The notes beneath the pieces are model-generated. The model made no database searches. It was given only the letters and a program-made list of their open reading frames with translations, and had not been told where the DNA came from. Position numbers and translations under genes: made by a program. DNA of 64,000 nt from Diprion similis (Eukaryota; Arthropoda; Insecta; Hymenoptera; Diprionidae): contig NC_060110.1 of the NCBI RefSeq assembly GCF_021155765.1, positions 18,188,001-18,252,000 of the forward strand, read 5' to 3'. Below, piece by piece: positions 22,701 to 32,561 of the stretch (position 1 is its first letter; each line of letters starts with the position of its first letter).

Positions 22701-25700
22701 GGGTCAGACGAATCGCTGGTTGAAGTAAGCGGATCAGAGGTTGAAGTAAGCGGATCAGAGGTTGAAGTAGGCGGATCAGAGGTTGAAGTAGGCGAACCGC
22801 TAGTTATGGTAGTCAGTCCCGATTTAATCTCTTTGATGAGAGATGGGAGCACTGTTATCAAATCCCGTACAATTTCCGTAGGATCTGAAGGATCACTGGC
22901 GGAATCGGACAAATCGCTGGATGGGTCAGACGAATCGCTGGTTGAAGTAAGCGGATCAGAGGTTGAAGTAAGCGGATCAGAGGTTGAAGTAGGCGGATCA
23001 GAGGTTGAAGTAGGCGAACCGCTAGTTATGGTAGTCAGTCCCGATTTAATCTCTTTGATGAGAGATGGGAGCACTGTTATCAAATCCCGTACAATTTCCG
23101 TAGGATCTGAAGGATCACTGGCGGAATCGGACAAATCGCTGGATGGGTCAGACGAATCGCTGGTTGAAGTAGGCGGATCAGAGGTTGAAGTAAGCGAACC
23201 GCTAGTTATAGTAGTCAGTCCCGATTTAATCTCTTTGATGAGAGATGGGAGCACTGTTATCAAATCCCGTACAATTTCCGTAGAATCTGAAGGATCACTG
23301 GTAGGATCGGACCAATCGCTGGGTAATTCAGACGAATTGCTGGTTAGATCAGACGTATCGCTGGATGTATCGGACGAGTCGCTTGGTGCATTGGGTGAAC
23401 CACTGGTTGCATGAGATGAACCACTGGTTGTTGTAGGCCAATCGCTGATTGGAGTAGACGAACTATTGCTCAAAGTAGCTATAATATTGCTACTCAGTTT
23501 ATTGAACTTTATGATATCCTTAGTCCCGTCAGGATTGTTGGTCGTTATGATATTCTGAACTACGTACGTATCGGATATTGTCACGCCAGTGGTGGGATTT
23601 GTTCGGTTGAATTTACCGGTGGTAACTGGGCTAGTCTGCCCAAAGGGGTCCGTAACATAAGTCGTGTGCTCCTTGAATACCACATTTTCTCCAACTGCAT
23701 CCTCGTCACCATCGACATACAGCACGGCATTTGTCGTCGTGTCGATGGATCCATCAGGATTTGTTATGCTGGTCATCTGCTGAATCATGGTAGTCCCTAA
23801 CTGGTATTTTCCAGTTTCAGGATCTATAATGTCGAAGAACCCAGTACCAAGATTTCCATTGTTGTCTGGTTCTTTGTAGATATGATGACTGGCTAGGGAA
23901 TAACTACCAATACCAACGGTGGCAAGTATATCACTCGATGATGCAGAATCTGAATCATCTACAGCCAGCACTCCCGACTTGATTATTTCCTTAGTACCGT
24001 CAGGAAGCGATTGGGTGATACTGTTTTCAATGACAAAGGTGCCAGACACAGAAGCGCCAGTAACGGGATCCATCAAAGTGTATGTACCACGGTCATTCCT
24101 GGTCGGGCTCCCGTCATCAGATGTCCCCGTAACCACAGTTTCTTGTAGCGTGAAATATGCTCGCCTTTTGACTCGCGGTGCAGTAGAAAAATCGGAAGTA
24201 GCCTGTGGTAGATACGTTGTGCATAACCCAAATCTTTTATAAACAGTAATCCCATCGGAATCAGTATCAACTGTTTCATTCTGCACGCCGAACGCCCCAG
24301 ACCACGAGATCTTCGTGTTAGGATCCATGAACTTGTACGTTCCACTGCGGACGCTTTTGAGGACGTTTCCATTCGAATCTTTCAGCTCCAGAAGGTGCTC
24401 TTTGATGATAAAGTTTTCTCCATTACTAACTACGACCGTTGCGTTGTAGAGCGGAACTTGATCGCTTGTGATACTGGGGGCAGGATCCAAAGCGTCTAAA
24501 ATAATTAAGACGTCATCTTGTGGTGTGTTGCTCAATAATGCGAAGAGCAGTTCAAACGCACCCACTGGATTCCTCTGTGAAGTTTCATTGACGGATCTCA
24601 GCAGATCGTCAACCTTTTGCAGAGTTGAAAGTGTGGTTTCGCCTGTGTCCTCGGAAGTGGGCTCATCTTGAGTCGATGGGTCTTGAAGCTTTGCAAGGTC
24701 CAGGAAAATTTGAATCGCCAATTTAACGAGTTTCGTATTGTCACCAAATATGGATTTCGCTAGCTGGCCAATATCGACGAGATACTCTGATTCCAGGGTT
24801 TCGAGGTCGGTTGTATCCGACGGTAGAATCTGAGAACTCACCACGTCAGCTGTTGGGTCACTTTGGATCAGAACGTTGTACAGTTCTTCTTCAAAGTTCA
24901 TAATCGAGTTGTAGATTTTCGCAGTCCTGACGTTGGCGTCCTCCTGAATAGCCTGTCTTATACTAGCAACGTACCGCTGCACAACATCTATGATATTACA
25001 TCCAGAACCTCCTCCAGATACTATCGCATTCACCACGGCATCAACCAAATTCGAGAGTAGGTTTTGCAACTTTTCGGTGTTGTCGTTTTGGAGCACTGTT
25101 ACAACCGATGTTTCCAGGTCATTCAAGGTACTGCATATTGCCAAAAGTGAGATTTTACTTTGCCCAGTTAACGCCAGAGTCAATGATGTAATCCAGTCGG
25201 TTACCGCACCCGTCACATCACTCGGTGCACCAGTAGCCTCCAATTCCCCATTCAAAGCAATCGCTTTGCTGCAGAGGTTGGGTAGTTCAGCATTACGGAG
25301 CTGTCCAGTGACAATATTTGTGATTGTCTCGTATAAAGCGTCCAATGCCGTGTTCACAACACTTGCACTGCTTTGATTCATACAACTGGAAACCAGGCTC
25401 TTGACGTCATTGTATTGAACAGTTAAAGCGTTGATCGTGGCACTAGAAATGGCTAGTGAGGTTGATGGAGGATTAGCTACGCTGAGACTGTTCGAGTTGA
25501 TATCTCCAAGTTGGGTGATCAAGTTTTGAAGGAGGACAGTGACTTGATCATTAGACGCACTGTTAGTCGAAGTCTTGTAGGCTGAGGCTGCGATGATACT
25601 TGGGACATTGGAAGTTGGATTCGATGAAGACAGCTGATTGAGTAGAAGTTTAGCCTGATTCAGCAACTGTTGCTTTTCAATCACTGAACTGTCTGTGGAT

Positions 25701-25840
25701 GCCAAACTCGAAGGATTCGAGTTCATGTACGGCGCTAGCCATTGTGGACAGTAGGATGGTGCAGCAAGAGTACCGTTCGGCCAAAAAGTTGTGAAAAGTA
25801 GGACACAGAAAGGAACTATCCTCCCCTTGATTTTCCTCAT
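19739..25840 (-). CDS. Giant secreted modular repeat protein, 2033 residues, single exon
   Basis: One uninterrupted 6.1 kb frame. The first ATG is at 25840; the extra open codons before it start with GTG. A signal peptide (IVPFCVLLFTTFW) is followed by a helical Ser/Asn-rich N-terminal domain to about residue 460. Three blocks of four related modules follow (about 461-781, 1170-1498 and 1541-1873). Each module is about 70-90 residues with the pattern F.I.DH...DS.G, then G.Y...DP.TG, then SGTYVIQ and NPDGS.D.IKSG. Between blocks one and two lies a linker of five 74-residue repeats (DPTEIVRDLITVLPSLIKEI, then STSDPLT units). A helical C-terminal domain ends at CDT. There are many N-x-S/T sites and few Cys. 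The module looks beta-rich. A structural matrix, mucin-like, silk- or egg-coat-like protein is plausible, but I recognise no family. Confidence 0.9.
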   Translation of the reverse strand: MRKIKGRIVPFCVLLFTTFWPNGTLAAPSYCPQWLAPYMNSNPSSLASTDSSVIEKQQLLNQAKLLLNQLSSSNPTSNVPSIIAASAYKTSTNSASNDQVTVLLQNLITQLGDINSNSLSVANPPSTSLAISSATINALTVQYNDVKSLVSSCMNQSSASVVNTALDALYETITNIVTGQLRNAELPNLCSKAIALNGELEATGAPSDVTGAVTDWITSLTLALTGQSKISLLAICSTLNDLETSVVTVLQNDNTEKLQNLLSNLVDAVVNAIVSGGGSGCNIIDVVQRYVASIRQAIQEDANVRTAKIYNSIMNFEEELYNVLIQSDPTADVVSSQILPSDTTDLETLESEYLVDIGQLAKSIFGDNTKLVKLAIQIFLDLAKLQDPSTQDEPTSEDTGETTLSTLQKVDDLLRSVNETSQRNPVGAFELLFALLSNTPQDDVLIILDALDPAPSITSDQVPLYNATVVVSNGENFIIKEHLLELKDSNGNVLKSVRSGTYKFMDPNTKISWSGAFGVQNETVDTDSDGITVYKRFGLCTTYLPQATSDFSTAPRVKRRAYFTLQETVVTGTSDDGSPTRNDRGTYTLMDPVTGASVSGTFVIENSITQSLPDGTKEIIKSGVLAVDDSDSASSSDILATVGIGSYSLASHHIYKEPDNNGNLGTGFFDIIDPETGKYQLGTTMIQQMTSITNPDGSIDTTTNAVLYVDGDEDAVGENVVFKEHTTYVTDPFGQTSPVTTGKFNRTNPTTGVTISDTYVVQNIITTNNPDGTKDIIKFNKLSSNIIATLSNSSSTPISDWPTTTSGSSHATSGSPNAPSDSSDTSSDTSDLTSNSSELPSDWSDPTSDPSDSTEIVRDLITVLPSLIKEIKSGLTTITSGSLTSTSDPPTSTSDSSDPSSDLSDSASDPSDPTEIVRDLITVLPSLIKEIKSGLTTITSGSPTSTSDPPTSTSDPLTSTSDPLTSTSDSSDPSSDLSDSASDPSDPTEIVRDLITVLPSLIKEIKSGLTTITSGSPTSTSDPPTSTSDPLTSTSDPLTSTSDSSDPSSDLSDSASDPSDPTEIVRDLITVLPSLIKEIKSGLTTITSGSPTSTSDPPTSTSDPLTSTSDPLTSTSDSSDPSSDLSDSASDPSDPTEIVRDLIKVLPSLIKKIESGLTNQTDPDSKSTSQYSVYNATSIVGDGTPFIIHKNVTPLLDDAGNVINQIVMGTCYFLNPQTNEAWSGNFEVEKVLTQNTASGMTNISEMGWVDVYPMDDSLCNLNVNVRGYFTIIDQINSAIDVNGFLTTNEAGTYSLKDSTTGDLKSGSFIVENSVSKTNIDGTIETVKSGFLSVNEPGTTSPKQPSPEKNNGYILFTNKIFPVADSDGNYGTGVYNMKDPENDVSTSGTYVIQDIVTINNTDGSVNSTMTGVIHPDGSNPDPATVGSMIPYIASGSSFTINDHLVSVTDSNGGVSTTGNGKLIYLNPKTDEVESLNYVISNIVSMEDTDHSTKILKFAQFPIDNSTASAIDDLTASLTELIETLKVPVNILSNSTNDSTVDTVDPPTIMIDGAAFILDQHVVLQLDSEGNIVNLTQTGRFSFTDPVTNVSWSGNVEVDEYSATSSTPGVIDVIESGTLTINLPDDASGGTTSTSDPAYFEIQDHVSVVVEDSGAFTATENGTYTLTNPKTGSSVTGSFVIETSVSKNNSDGSIDKIKSGTMYVTKFCSTSPAAEPTPLSDGGYFLFDDHIFATPRSNGLVGTGVYNIKDPNTNEYTSGTYLIQEASNTNNPDGSVDLKTAGLIYVDSLHSSTNSTSTDPTLAIINGAKFTFDDHLTRVKGDAGELNTVGTGTLTQTDPETGTVRTGTYSIQSANFKTNPDGSQDTIKSGTFRYTNDNDTTPDISVILTSLLSQLSSGLSSNSSSVILQKLISTLKTVETELSQISTAGSISPTDVVLGSTYVRLPRSDVVAALDGQNVLPGDAVAIETKNGDALLATIQDLSSPVTFYLTNLADVTQVFANATRIWTVTEDKFSKPDRAIIDALIESSAMPCDT
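22371..23300 (-). repeat. 222-bp coding tandem repeat, five copies
   Basis: Repeat starts can be read at 22371, 22593, 22815, 23037 and 23217. Spacing is 222, 222, 222 and then 180, the last shorter by 42 bp, i.e. two of the 21-bp STSDPPT/STSDPLT sub-units. Copies are nearly identical over long runs (for example gatgagagatgggagcac). All lengths are multiples of three, so the frame of the large gene is preserved. The middle copies are the most alike, which suggests recent unequal exchange. Confidence 0.95.
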
Positions 25841-25858
25841 GACGAGACAGGGATTCAC

Positions 25859-25890
25859 TGAGGATTGGAATAAAAAACGAGCTTCATATA
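25859..25890 (-). promoter_or_regulatory. TATA box and initiator of the giant repeat protein
   Basis: Minus-strand TATATGAAG starts at 25890, and initiator TCAGT has its A at 25859, exactly 31 bases downstream. This is canonical arthropod core promoter spacing. It implies a 5' UTR of only about 19 bases before the ATG at 25840 and supports an intronless transcript start. Confidence 0.7.
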
Positions 25891-26472
25891 GCCTATTTGC
25901 GAAATTGGTAGAAAGTGATTAAACACGCGGGTCGTGTCCGTAATCGCTAACATCGCGGCTGTTTGTTTTATCGTTAACGATAAGGCACTATCAGGCGGTA
26001 TTCAACATCTGCATCAGCACAACAAAATATTGTTATATGTACATCTTGCGTATCATTATTTGACCAACATCAGATTGCGCCCAATTCTCAGCAGTGAAAA
26101 CAGTATAATATACTTTTGCTACGACATTCTTGACTCAACGAGAGCTCGGAAAATTTGTAAGAATTTGCATCAGCGTGGAAAACAGATACCTAAAATATTA
26201 ATGGGATCAAAAAGGTTTTGAAATTTAAAACGACAAAGAGAAGGATTGGGATGGATCTCAACACGTAGATACTTGAATAGAAATTTATTTATGTATGTAC
26301 TTGTACAGTCATTTGCAAAATGACTAGTTCTTTTCACTCATTAGGCTCAAATATATTACCCACAAGCTCAATACACCGTGATTCCCGGTCGGAACGACGC
26401 GTTCTTAATTAAAAATTGTGATATCGTAAACATATTTTCATTTGAAAGGTGAAACTTTCATCGAAGGCAATT

Positions 26473-27391
26473 TCAGTACCGTACATCATTGCAGTCGGGG
26501 CAGCCACCGAATTCACAAGCAGGAACCAACACCCTGTCCACTGTGGCGGTTAAGCCAGTGAGCATTTTTACAGGAGGTGCCTGTACTGGGGTTTCAAAAG
26601 CCATTGGAAGCTCACCAAGTAGCGGCTGACAGTGTTCAACGGGAGCTTGGAACGATAGAGACAGACACGGCTGGCATCTGAAACAGAACATTGATATAAA
26701 CAACTGTGCTTCTCGGAAAATAATCGCAAGGCAAATCTGTCTTAACAGAAATGGTGTGTAAAGTCCTGCAATATGCATACTCTTCGTCAGTCTGTCGATG
26801 ATATTTACAATTAACGCTCATTATTACTTACTCTTGTTTCTGGACAGTCACTGCTCTTTGGACAGCAGCATCAAAGGTGTACAAAGGTCTTGGATTACGC
26901 CGAGGTTGGTGTTGAACCGTTATATCATAGGTGCTGCCACATAGATTATCGCAAGGTTTTTCGATGATCGGTGTTTGAATTTTGACAGGCACATGGAGGC
27001 GAGTGGGGCACTCCCTAGGTGTATCTATTATTGAGTATCCATAGGTCATCAATTTTTCCGGGGGGGGCGATGGCATTTGCGGGACCTAGATGACGAGTTA
27101 CAATTAGTTCGATTTGCATTTATCTACTATTATGATTTTCAAATTCACCTCGAGGCAAGATAAAATTTAAGTTCAACCATTACTTGAACTATCTAATACC
27201 TGTATAGAGTACGGAAGCGACTCCTTGCAGAAACAGGGATCTCCATAGGTGACGATTTGTGGCGCAGAAGAAACGACAGATATCGGACTACCGCAGTTTG
27301 GAGGCGGATCACCGCACCCTGGACGAGCCTCGGCGATAACGGCAAGCGAGACCAGCGAGGCCAAGAAGACCCAAGTCCCTGTCGATCTCAT
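26473..27391 (-). CDS. Secreted cysteine/proline-rich protein of unknown family, three exons
   Basis: Exons 27391-27200 (64 codons), 27085-26832 and 26677-26473, 216 residues. Splice sites are atacag|gtatta, catctag|gtc, caaga|gtaagt and tgtttcag|atg, with phases 0 and 2 in agreement. A signal peptide (VFLASLVSLAVIAEA) is followed by clustered Cys: RPGCGDPPPNC, DPCFC, KPCDNLC, RCQPC-like at the exon 3 start, and CEFGGCPDC near the end. Pro is abundant. Paired Cys in short Gly/Pro motifs suggest a disulfide-cross-linked extracellular matrix such as eggshell or another structural coat. That is inference only. Its neighbour at 29137-30664 has a similar style but no obvious sequence identity. Confidence 0.75.
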
Positions 27392-27440
27392 GATCTTCGA
27401 ATTGGTGAATGAGAAGTGCCCAAGGTACTTTCACGTGATA

Positions 27441-27446
27441 CATATA
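27441..27446 (-). promoter_or_regulatory. TATA box of the three-exon Cys-rich gene
   Basis: Minus-strand TATATG about 52 bases before the ATG at 27391, followed about 30 bases on by GGCACTT, a weak initiator match. Confidence 0.4.
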
Positions 27447-27449
27447 GAC

Positions 27450-29136
27450 GGCAATGACGCAATACCATTTCCTGTTTGCTTGTTACTGTTTTCCAAAAAC
27501 GCTAAACACCTTGTTGCAAAGTACTTCCGCTTCATCAACACTAAACTGATCATTATTTACGCAATTGCGCAACCGACTTCTTACACATGTTTTCAATACA
27601 AAAATGCCAGGTTACATTCTATGGAATGGAGGTTGAGAGTGGTTCGTATGTCCGCGTAATAATGGAATTGAGTAAATTTCAAATCTCTGGATAATCAGTA
27701 ACGGAGTCTTGCATCTCTGTTTCTCTCTTCCATTTTTCTGCCTGACAGGAAGTAACCGATCACCGCTTCGCAAGAAGCGCGGTTCCTTCGCAGGGTCGTA
27801 TAAGCAGTATGAGGTCGGATGGGGATGTGCTCTTGCTATTTGATGGCCGTTGGCAGTATATACACACGCGTTCTACAAGGGTGACTTCGTATAGTGGCTT
27901 TCGAGTGGCTGTCATCAGCTCATAACCGTCCCCCTGTGCTTTGGAAACATACGATCGGCGCGCGAAGCCAGATGGCAGACGCACATGGGCGCCCAGACTT
28001 ATACCCAGGATTCTTTCCTTGGGAGAAAATTATGGACTGACGACAGCCCGTCATACACTCGGAAGTAGTAAATGTACCTATTATAGTCAGGGGCTTTTTA
28101 GCTCCGAAAATACCTATCACAGCTTCAACAGTTTTACACCATCATAAGTAATCACTCGTCGATCTCTACTAAAAGAATCTCAGAAATCGCTCCAAACATT
28201 ACTCGAATATATTTTTACACACAACATCGGTATGAGAAGATTTCTGAAAAAGCAATCAATTACCCATCGCCACATACTCACTGTAATTATTACAGTAATA
28301 AATAAATGAACATCGACGTATCGTTTGCATAACATTCTGTGTAACAATTCGAACAACCATCGCAAGGCTAAGACTGAAATATTATCCCTAAATCACAACG
28401 AATTCGTATAGACCAAAGTGGCAGTAAAACGAAAGTGCGATAGCTCATAATCGCTGTGTGTTGAGTATTCATTCTGTTATCAGTTTCAAATTTTTGTCTT
28501 GTTTAACTGAATATAAGCACGTAGTACGGATCAGAAGTCACAATAAAATTTTTCACTCACGGTGCCTTCGATTATTCAGTACTTGCGCGGCATTTTTCAT
28601 CGCCACGAGTTTTCTTATCAGATCGACAGAAAACATCGAGTTCATAAGTTTTCAAAATATCCATGTATCCGTGACTGTTTCGCAAACAAGGTTTCGATTT
28701 GCGCAAATTTACGCGGAAATAATATATACGACGAGGCGATTCATATCTTGCTTGCGTATAATAAAAAAAAAAGAAGTGAAATGACAGTTACTTTCGAAGT
28801 CACAACATTTTCAATCCTCAGCATAAAATACGTTTTGAACTACCTCGGAAAAGGATCTCTCATATGATATGGTATTAAATATTCATCAGTATGTACCTAA
28901 CATCTATCTATGTGACTGACATATAGGCAATAAAAATTTAACACCTTTTCTTCTTGCGATAGACAATGGTAAAATTCAAAACAAAGATATGTTTAGTGAA
29001 ATATGTTTTATTTTTTTATTTTTTGGGGAAGGGCACATGATACAAGGGCTAACAAGTGGCTATACCGGAGTAGCTTTGATTGGCCAACACAGACCGGAAG
29101 TATAAATACTCTTATCCGATCACAGTTCGGTCTCAA
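27450..29136. other. Intergenic stretch
   Basis: Only short frames on both strands, none with splice or signal support. The right end would hold the 3' UTR of the four-exon Cys-rich gene. Confidence 0.5.
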
Positions 29137-30664
29137 TCATTTTCCACACCCACAGCCACATCCATTTTGGGCACGAGCTGAAGCTCTGAGCCTTGCGAGG
29201 AATCCGCCGTTGCAGCTTGCCTGATCTTCGGCGCTGTAGCTGGCATCGACGTCAGGGTCCTGCTCGTAGCTGGCATCGGTATAGTAATCATCCGCGGGAT
29301 CCTGGTTCGACTTACTTTGGATGATTACGTTTCCGCTGCGATATTGAGGAAGCGGTGGTCCCATGGGACCGCAAGCCATGTCATCAGGGTCTGCACTTGC
29401 AGGGTCTGCACTTGCAGGGTCCGCTGCATTGTTGACGGTACTTACGAAGTTGATGCCACTTGACGATACTGGACCGTATCCAAGATCGCTGAAAAACACA
29501 GGGTACCATAATAAAGCTTCGTTTTGCATTGACTCCGGAAATAACTGATACTTTTATCACGTGAGGTCGGGAAAGACTTTTGTGGTCGGTGCTGACTGTA
29601 CCTGTAGCTGATAAACGACGATCTCGGATCGCTCTGTTGGGCCTGGGCTTCCAATTCCAATCTCCGCTCTTCCAGAGCCGCTTGCTGGGCGAGCACTTCT
29701 GCGTAGGGATCACTGATTCCGGGTTTCGATGCGAGTTTCAATTCCACAATGGGTTTGTCAACCGTGAGGAGCTTTTCCTCGGGAATGTTGAGGACAGTCT
29801 TGCGAATGCTACCGTCAATCGGGATGCTCGTTGGTCCAAAAGCCAATCTTGACTCCTGTACAGTCTGGCTCGCTTGTTTGGCCAATCCATAGGCCAACGA
29901 CAAGGAAACAGGGTCAGCGGGTGCCACTGGCACGCTTTGTGCGTTGTAAATGTTTTCTTGTTCGTCGAACGAGAGAGCTGAATCAATGACGAGGGAGAAA
30001 GATATCTTCCAATTAATTGCGAGTCATTTTTTATGGCGCGTCAAATCGGTTTTCGGAGTGTGACTTACATTCGTCCTCGAAGACGTTCAACTCGGTGTTA
30101 GGAGTGCTGTAGCTGGTGTAGACGGGTGCATTGGCAGCTGCATTGCAAGGAGGGTCGTAGGCTGCAGCGCAAGTGCGGCACATGGGCTTTCCGGGGTAAG
30201 CAGGAACGACTTCAGCGATGTTAGAGCAACTGGTGCACAGATCACCGACCGGGCGTAATCTGGAATAAGAATTAAACACGTTGACGAATGAAGAAACGAC
30301 ACCGAGGCTCTCTTCGTTGTCCGAAAAATTGATTCAGAAGAATGAATTCGTACCTGGGAGCGATTGGGCCGCAGGAAGGCTGAAGCAGATCCATGACGGA
30401 TGGTCCACTGACTTTTTTTGGTGCCAGAGATGAGCAGCCGCCGCTCTTGGTAGCTGAATTCTTTAAGCTAGCGGCTTCAGTGATCACGGAAGGGTCAGCG
30501 AGTTTGAATGGACGGACCATCTTCGCGGCTTTTACGGCACTCTCGCAACATCCGCAAGGGTCAGTTCCGGATCCAAGGCCACAGTTGCTGAGGTGAGAAC
30601 CCGCGGCATTTTGAACGGCGAGGAAAAGGGCCAGGCCCAGAAATAGTATCTGGGATGTCTTCAT
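29137..30664 (-). CDS. Secreted cysteine-rich protein of unknown family, four exons
   Basis: Exons 30664-30354, 30259-30069, 29977-29602 and 29488-29137, 409 residues. All four junctions are GT-AG and the phases 2, 1 and 2 agree. A signal peptide (ILFLGLALFLAVQNAAG) opens exon 1, which also has DPCGCC. Exon 2 has a knuckle-like LCTSC...MCRTC arrangement. Exon 3 is Cys-free, with an Ala/Gln/Glu-rich helix (QQAALEERRLELEAQAQQ). Exon 4 is acidic with ADPASADPASADPDD and ends in GCGCGCGK. The terminal Cys-Gly ladder and the LCTSC/MCRTC pairs could cross-link an extracellular structure or bind metal. No known family recognised. It lies beside the other Cys-rich gene on the same strand. Confidence 0.8.
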
Positions 30665-32561
30665 GCTTAATTGCGCTGTGATTTTCCGTTAACCTTATTA
30701 CCCCGTTTTCTGTTTTGTTCCTTTTAAAATTACTGATATATGTCCTCCAGGTCCCCTGCGAAGACACCTACTTATACCTCGACGAACCGTGCGTTCCTTT
30801 TTAAACCGGTGTTGCAATTCTGCAAGCCCCACAACATGCGATTTATGAGCAAATGTTATTAGTTTCGGTTCCGGAGGGATAAACAATCAACATTTGTTGC
30901 TTGGATGAAATCATACGGACGAATATAAAAACCTCGTAATTATTCAATAAAATACTCAAGGTCTGTACATTGAGCTTTCCTTGTTTAACTTTTGAACGAC
31001 AAATTGATTATAAACACATTTTCTTAATTTACTAACGTCACGTAAGGCAAGTTCGAAATCGGCTGCGGTTACGGAGTGCTTCCGAATTTATTTCCGGAAG
31101 TAGCAGTATTGAAAAAGAAAATACGGAATCATACACGTATAATACGCCAAGGTCGCTGGTGTCTGTCACCAACGTCGGGTACGTGAACTCAATTCTGCCC
31201 TTGAATAATAAGGATTTATAATTGGCATAACTAAATAATATGACCCTAAAAAATAGTAACCCGTTGTCTGTTTTAAGTAAATAGTACAAATATCTAGGCG
31301 CAGATATTTTCATGGAAGAGGTCAATTTTGCCTGATTACATTCCGTGCAGTCAAGTATGTAATATAAATTGAATTTTAAATTAAATCCAATTCTCCTGCA
31401 ATTCTATTCAATTCTACAGTGGGATAATAGAAGCGATACGCACTAATGTCCACAACATATTATAATATCATATGAATATTTTCATAAAAATTCAATATGC
31501 TATCAAAAATTAAAGCCGAGAAAAGTTTGCGAAGATCATAGAATTAAACTATTTCTTTGATAAGCTTTAATTCACTCATATTCAGGAGGGATCAGAAATA
31601 TGTAAATGCACAGCCATGTCCACAGTAAAAGAATTTATCATTTACTGTAATAACGATTTAATGTGAGCATCGAAAACAGCGAGTTTCAGAGAATGGTCAA
31701 TTCTCTGGACTTGCAAATATTTCGACGATCCAGATCAATTCAAATTTATTGCATGATTCTTTGCCTTTAAATATTCGTTTTTAATATCGAACAAGCATTT
31801 GAAAATTTTACGGAATTATTTATTTAATAGATATTGGCTGGAGATTATCTCACAGAACTAACGATCTCTATTTAAAAATAGGCAAAAATAAATTAATTGG
31901 CAATATTATAGACGATCAGAACTTCGTTTATTCATCACTCTGACACAGATTATTTTAAATTTCGGCACGTTGTGACTAATATTTTTCGTGAAAATGCTTA
32001 TCGAGCTTACCCGTGAGTATATATAATATGTACATAGTATATTAATGTTGCGTTAACATAATCGAAAAAAAATAACAATGACTTTTCGTAGATTCATTTC
32101 TAATGGAATCCCAAATTTGTATTAACATCTCGATATTATTACCAAATCAATAATAAATATTGCATAAAATAAACCCCCCCAAAAAATTATTACATAAAAC
32201 TTAATATTAAATACGTATTTACAAAACTTGAACAATATTAACAGTGTTTCCACTTATTGAAATGTAGAAGCACGCATGTGAAGTTATCCGGAAACTAGTA
32301 AAATAAAAAGTCAAATATTTTACACTTGTAATTACAGGATACCTAAATCAGACTAATGAGTAAATACAAATAACCAGTGAACATTATAAAACTGAAGCTA
32401 AATTACGATATTTGCACTGCATCGACTTAACAATTGAACAGAGTAAGAAACGGTTGTGAAATACATACCATTGGTAGAATTCTTTCGGATTAAACTTACA
32501 CAGCTTTTGCTTAATTTATACACACATCTCTGAATTTATAAGGATTTAGAATTAAATCGAT
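30665..32561. other. Intergenic stretch
   Basis: AT-rich, with upstream sequence of the four-exon Cys-rich gene (TATAAG near 30770) and the 3' flank of Es2. No gene seen. Confidence 0.5.

Noticed and set aside
22365-23414. 349-codon plus-strand open frame rich in Ser, Glu and Val
   Set aside because: It is the antisense of the 222-bp tandem repeats in the large minus-strand gene; repetition of one stop-free unit explains its length.
27760-27984. 74-codon minus-strand frame upstream of the three-exon Cys-rich gene
   Set aside because: No signal peptide, no splice link to neighbours and nothing recognisable.
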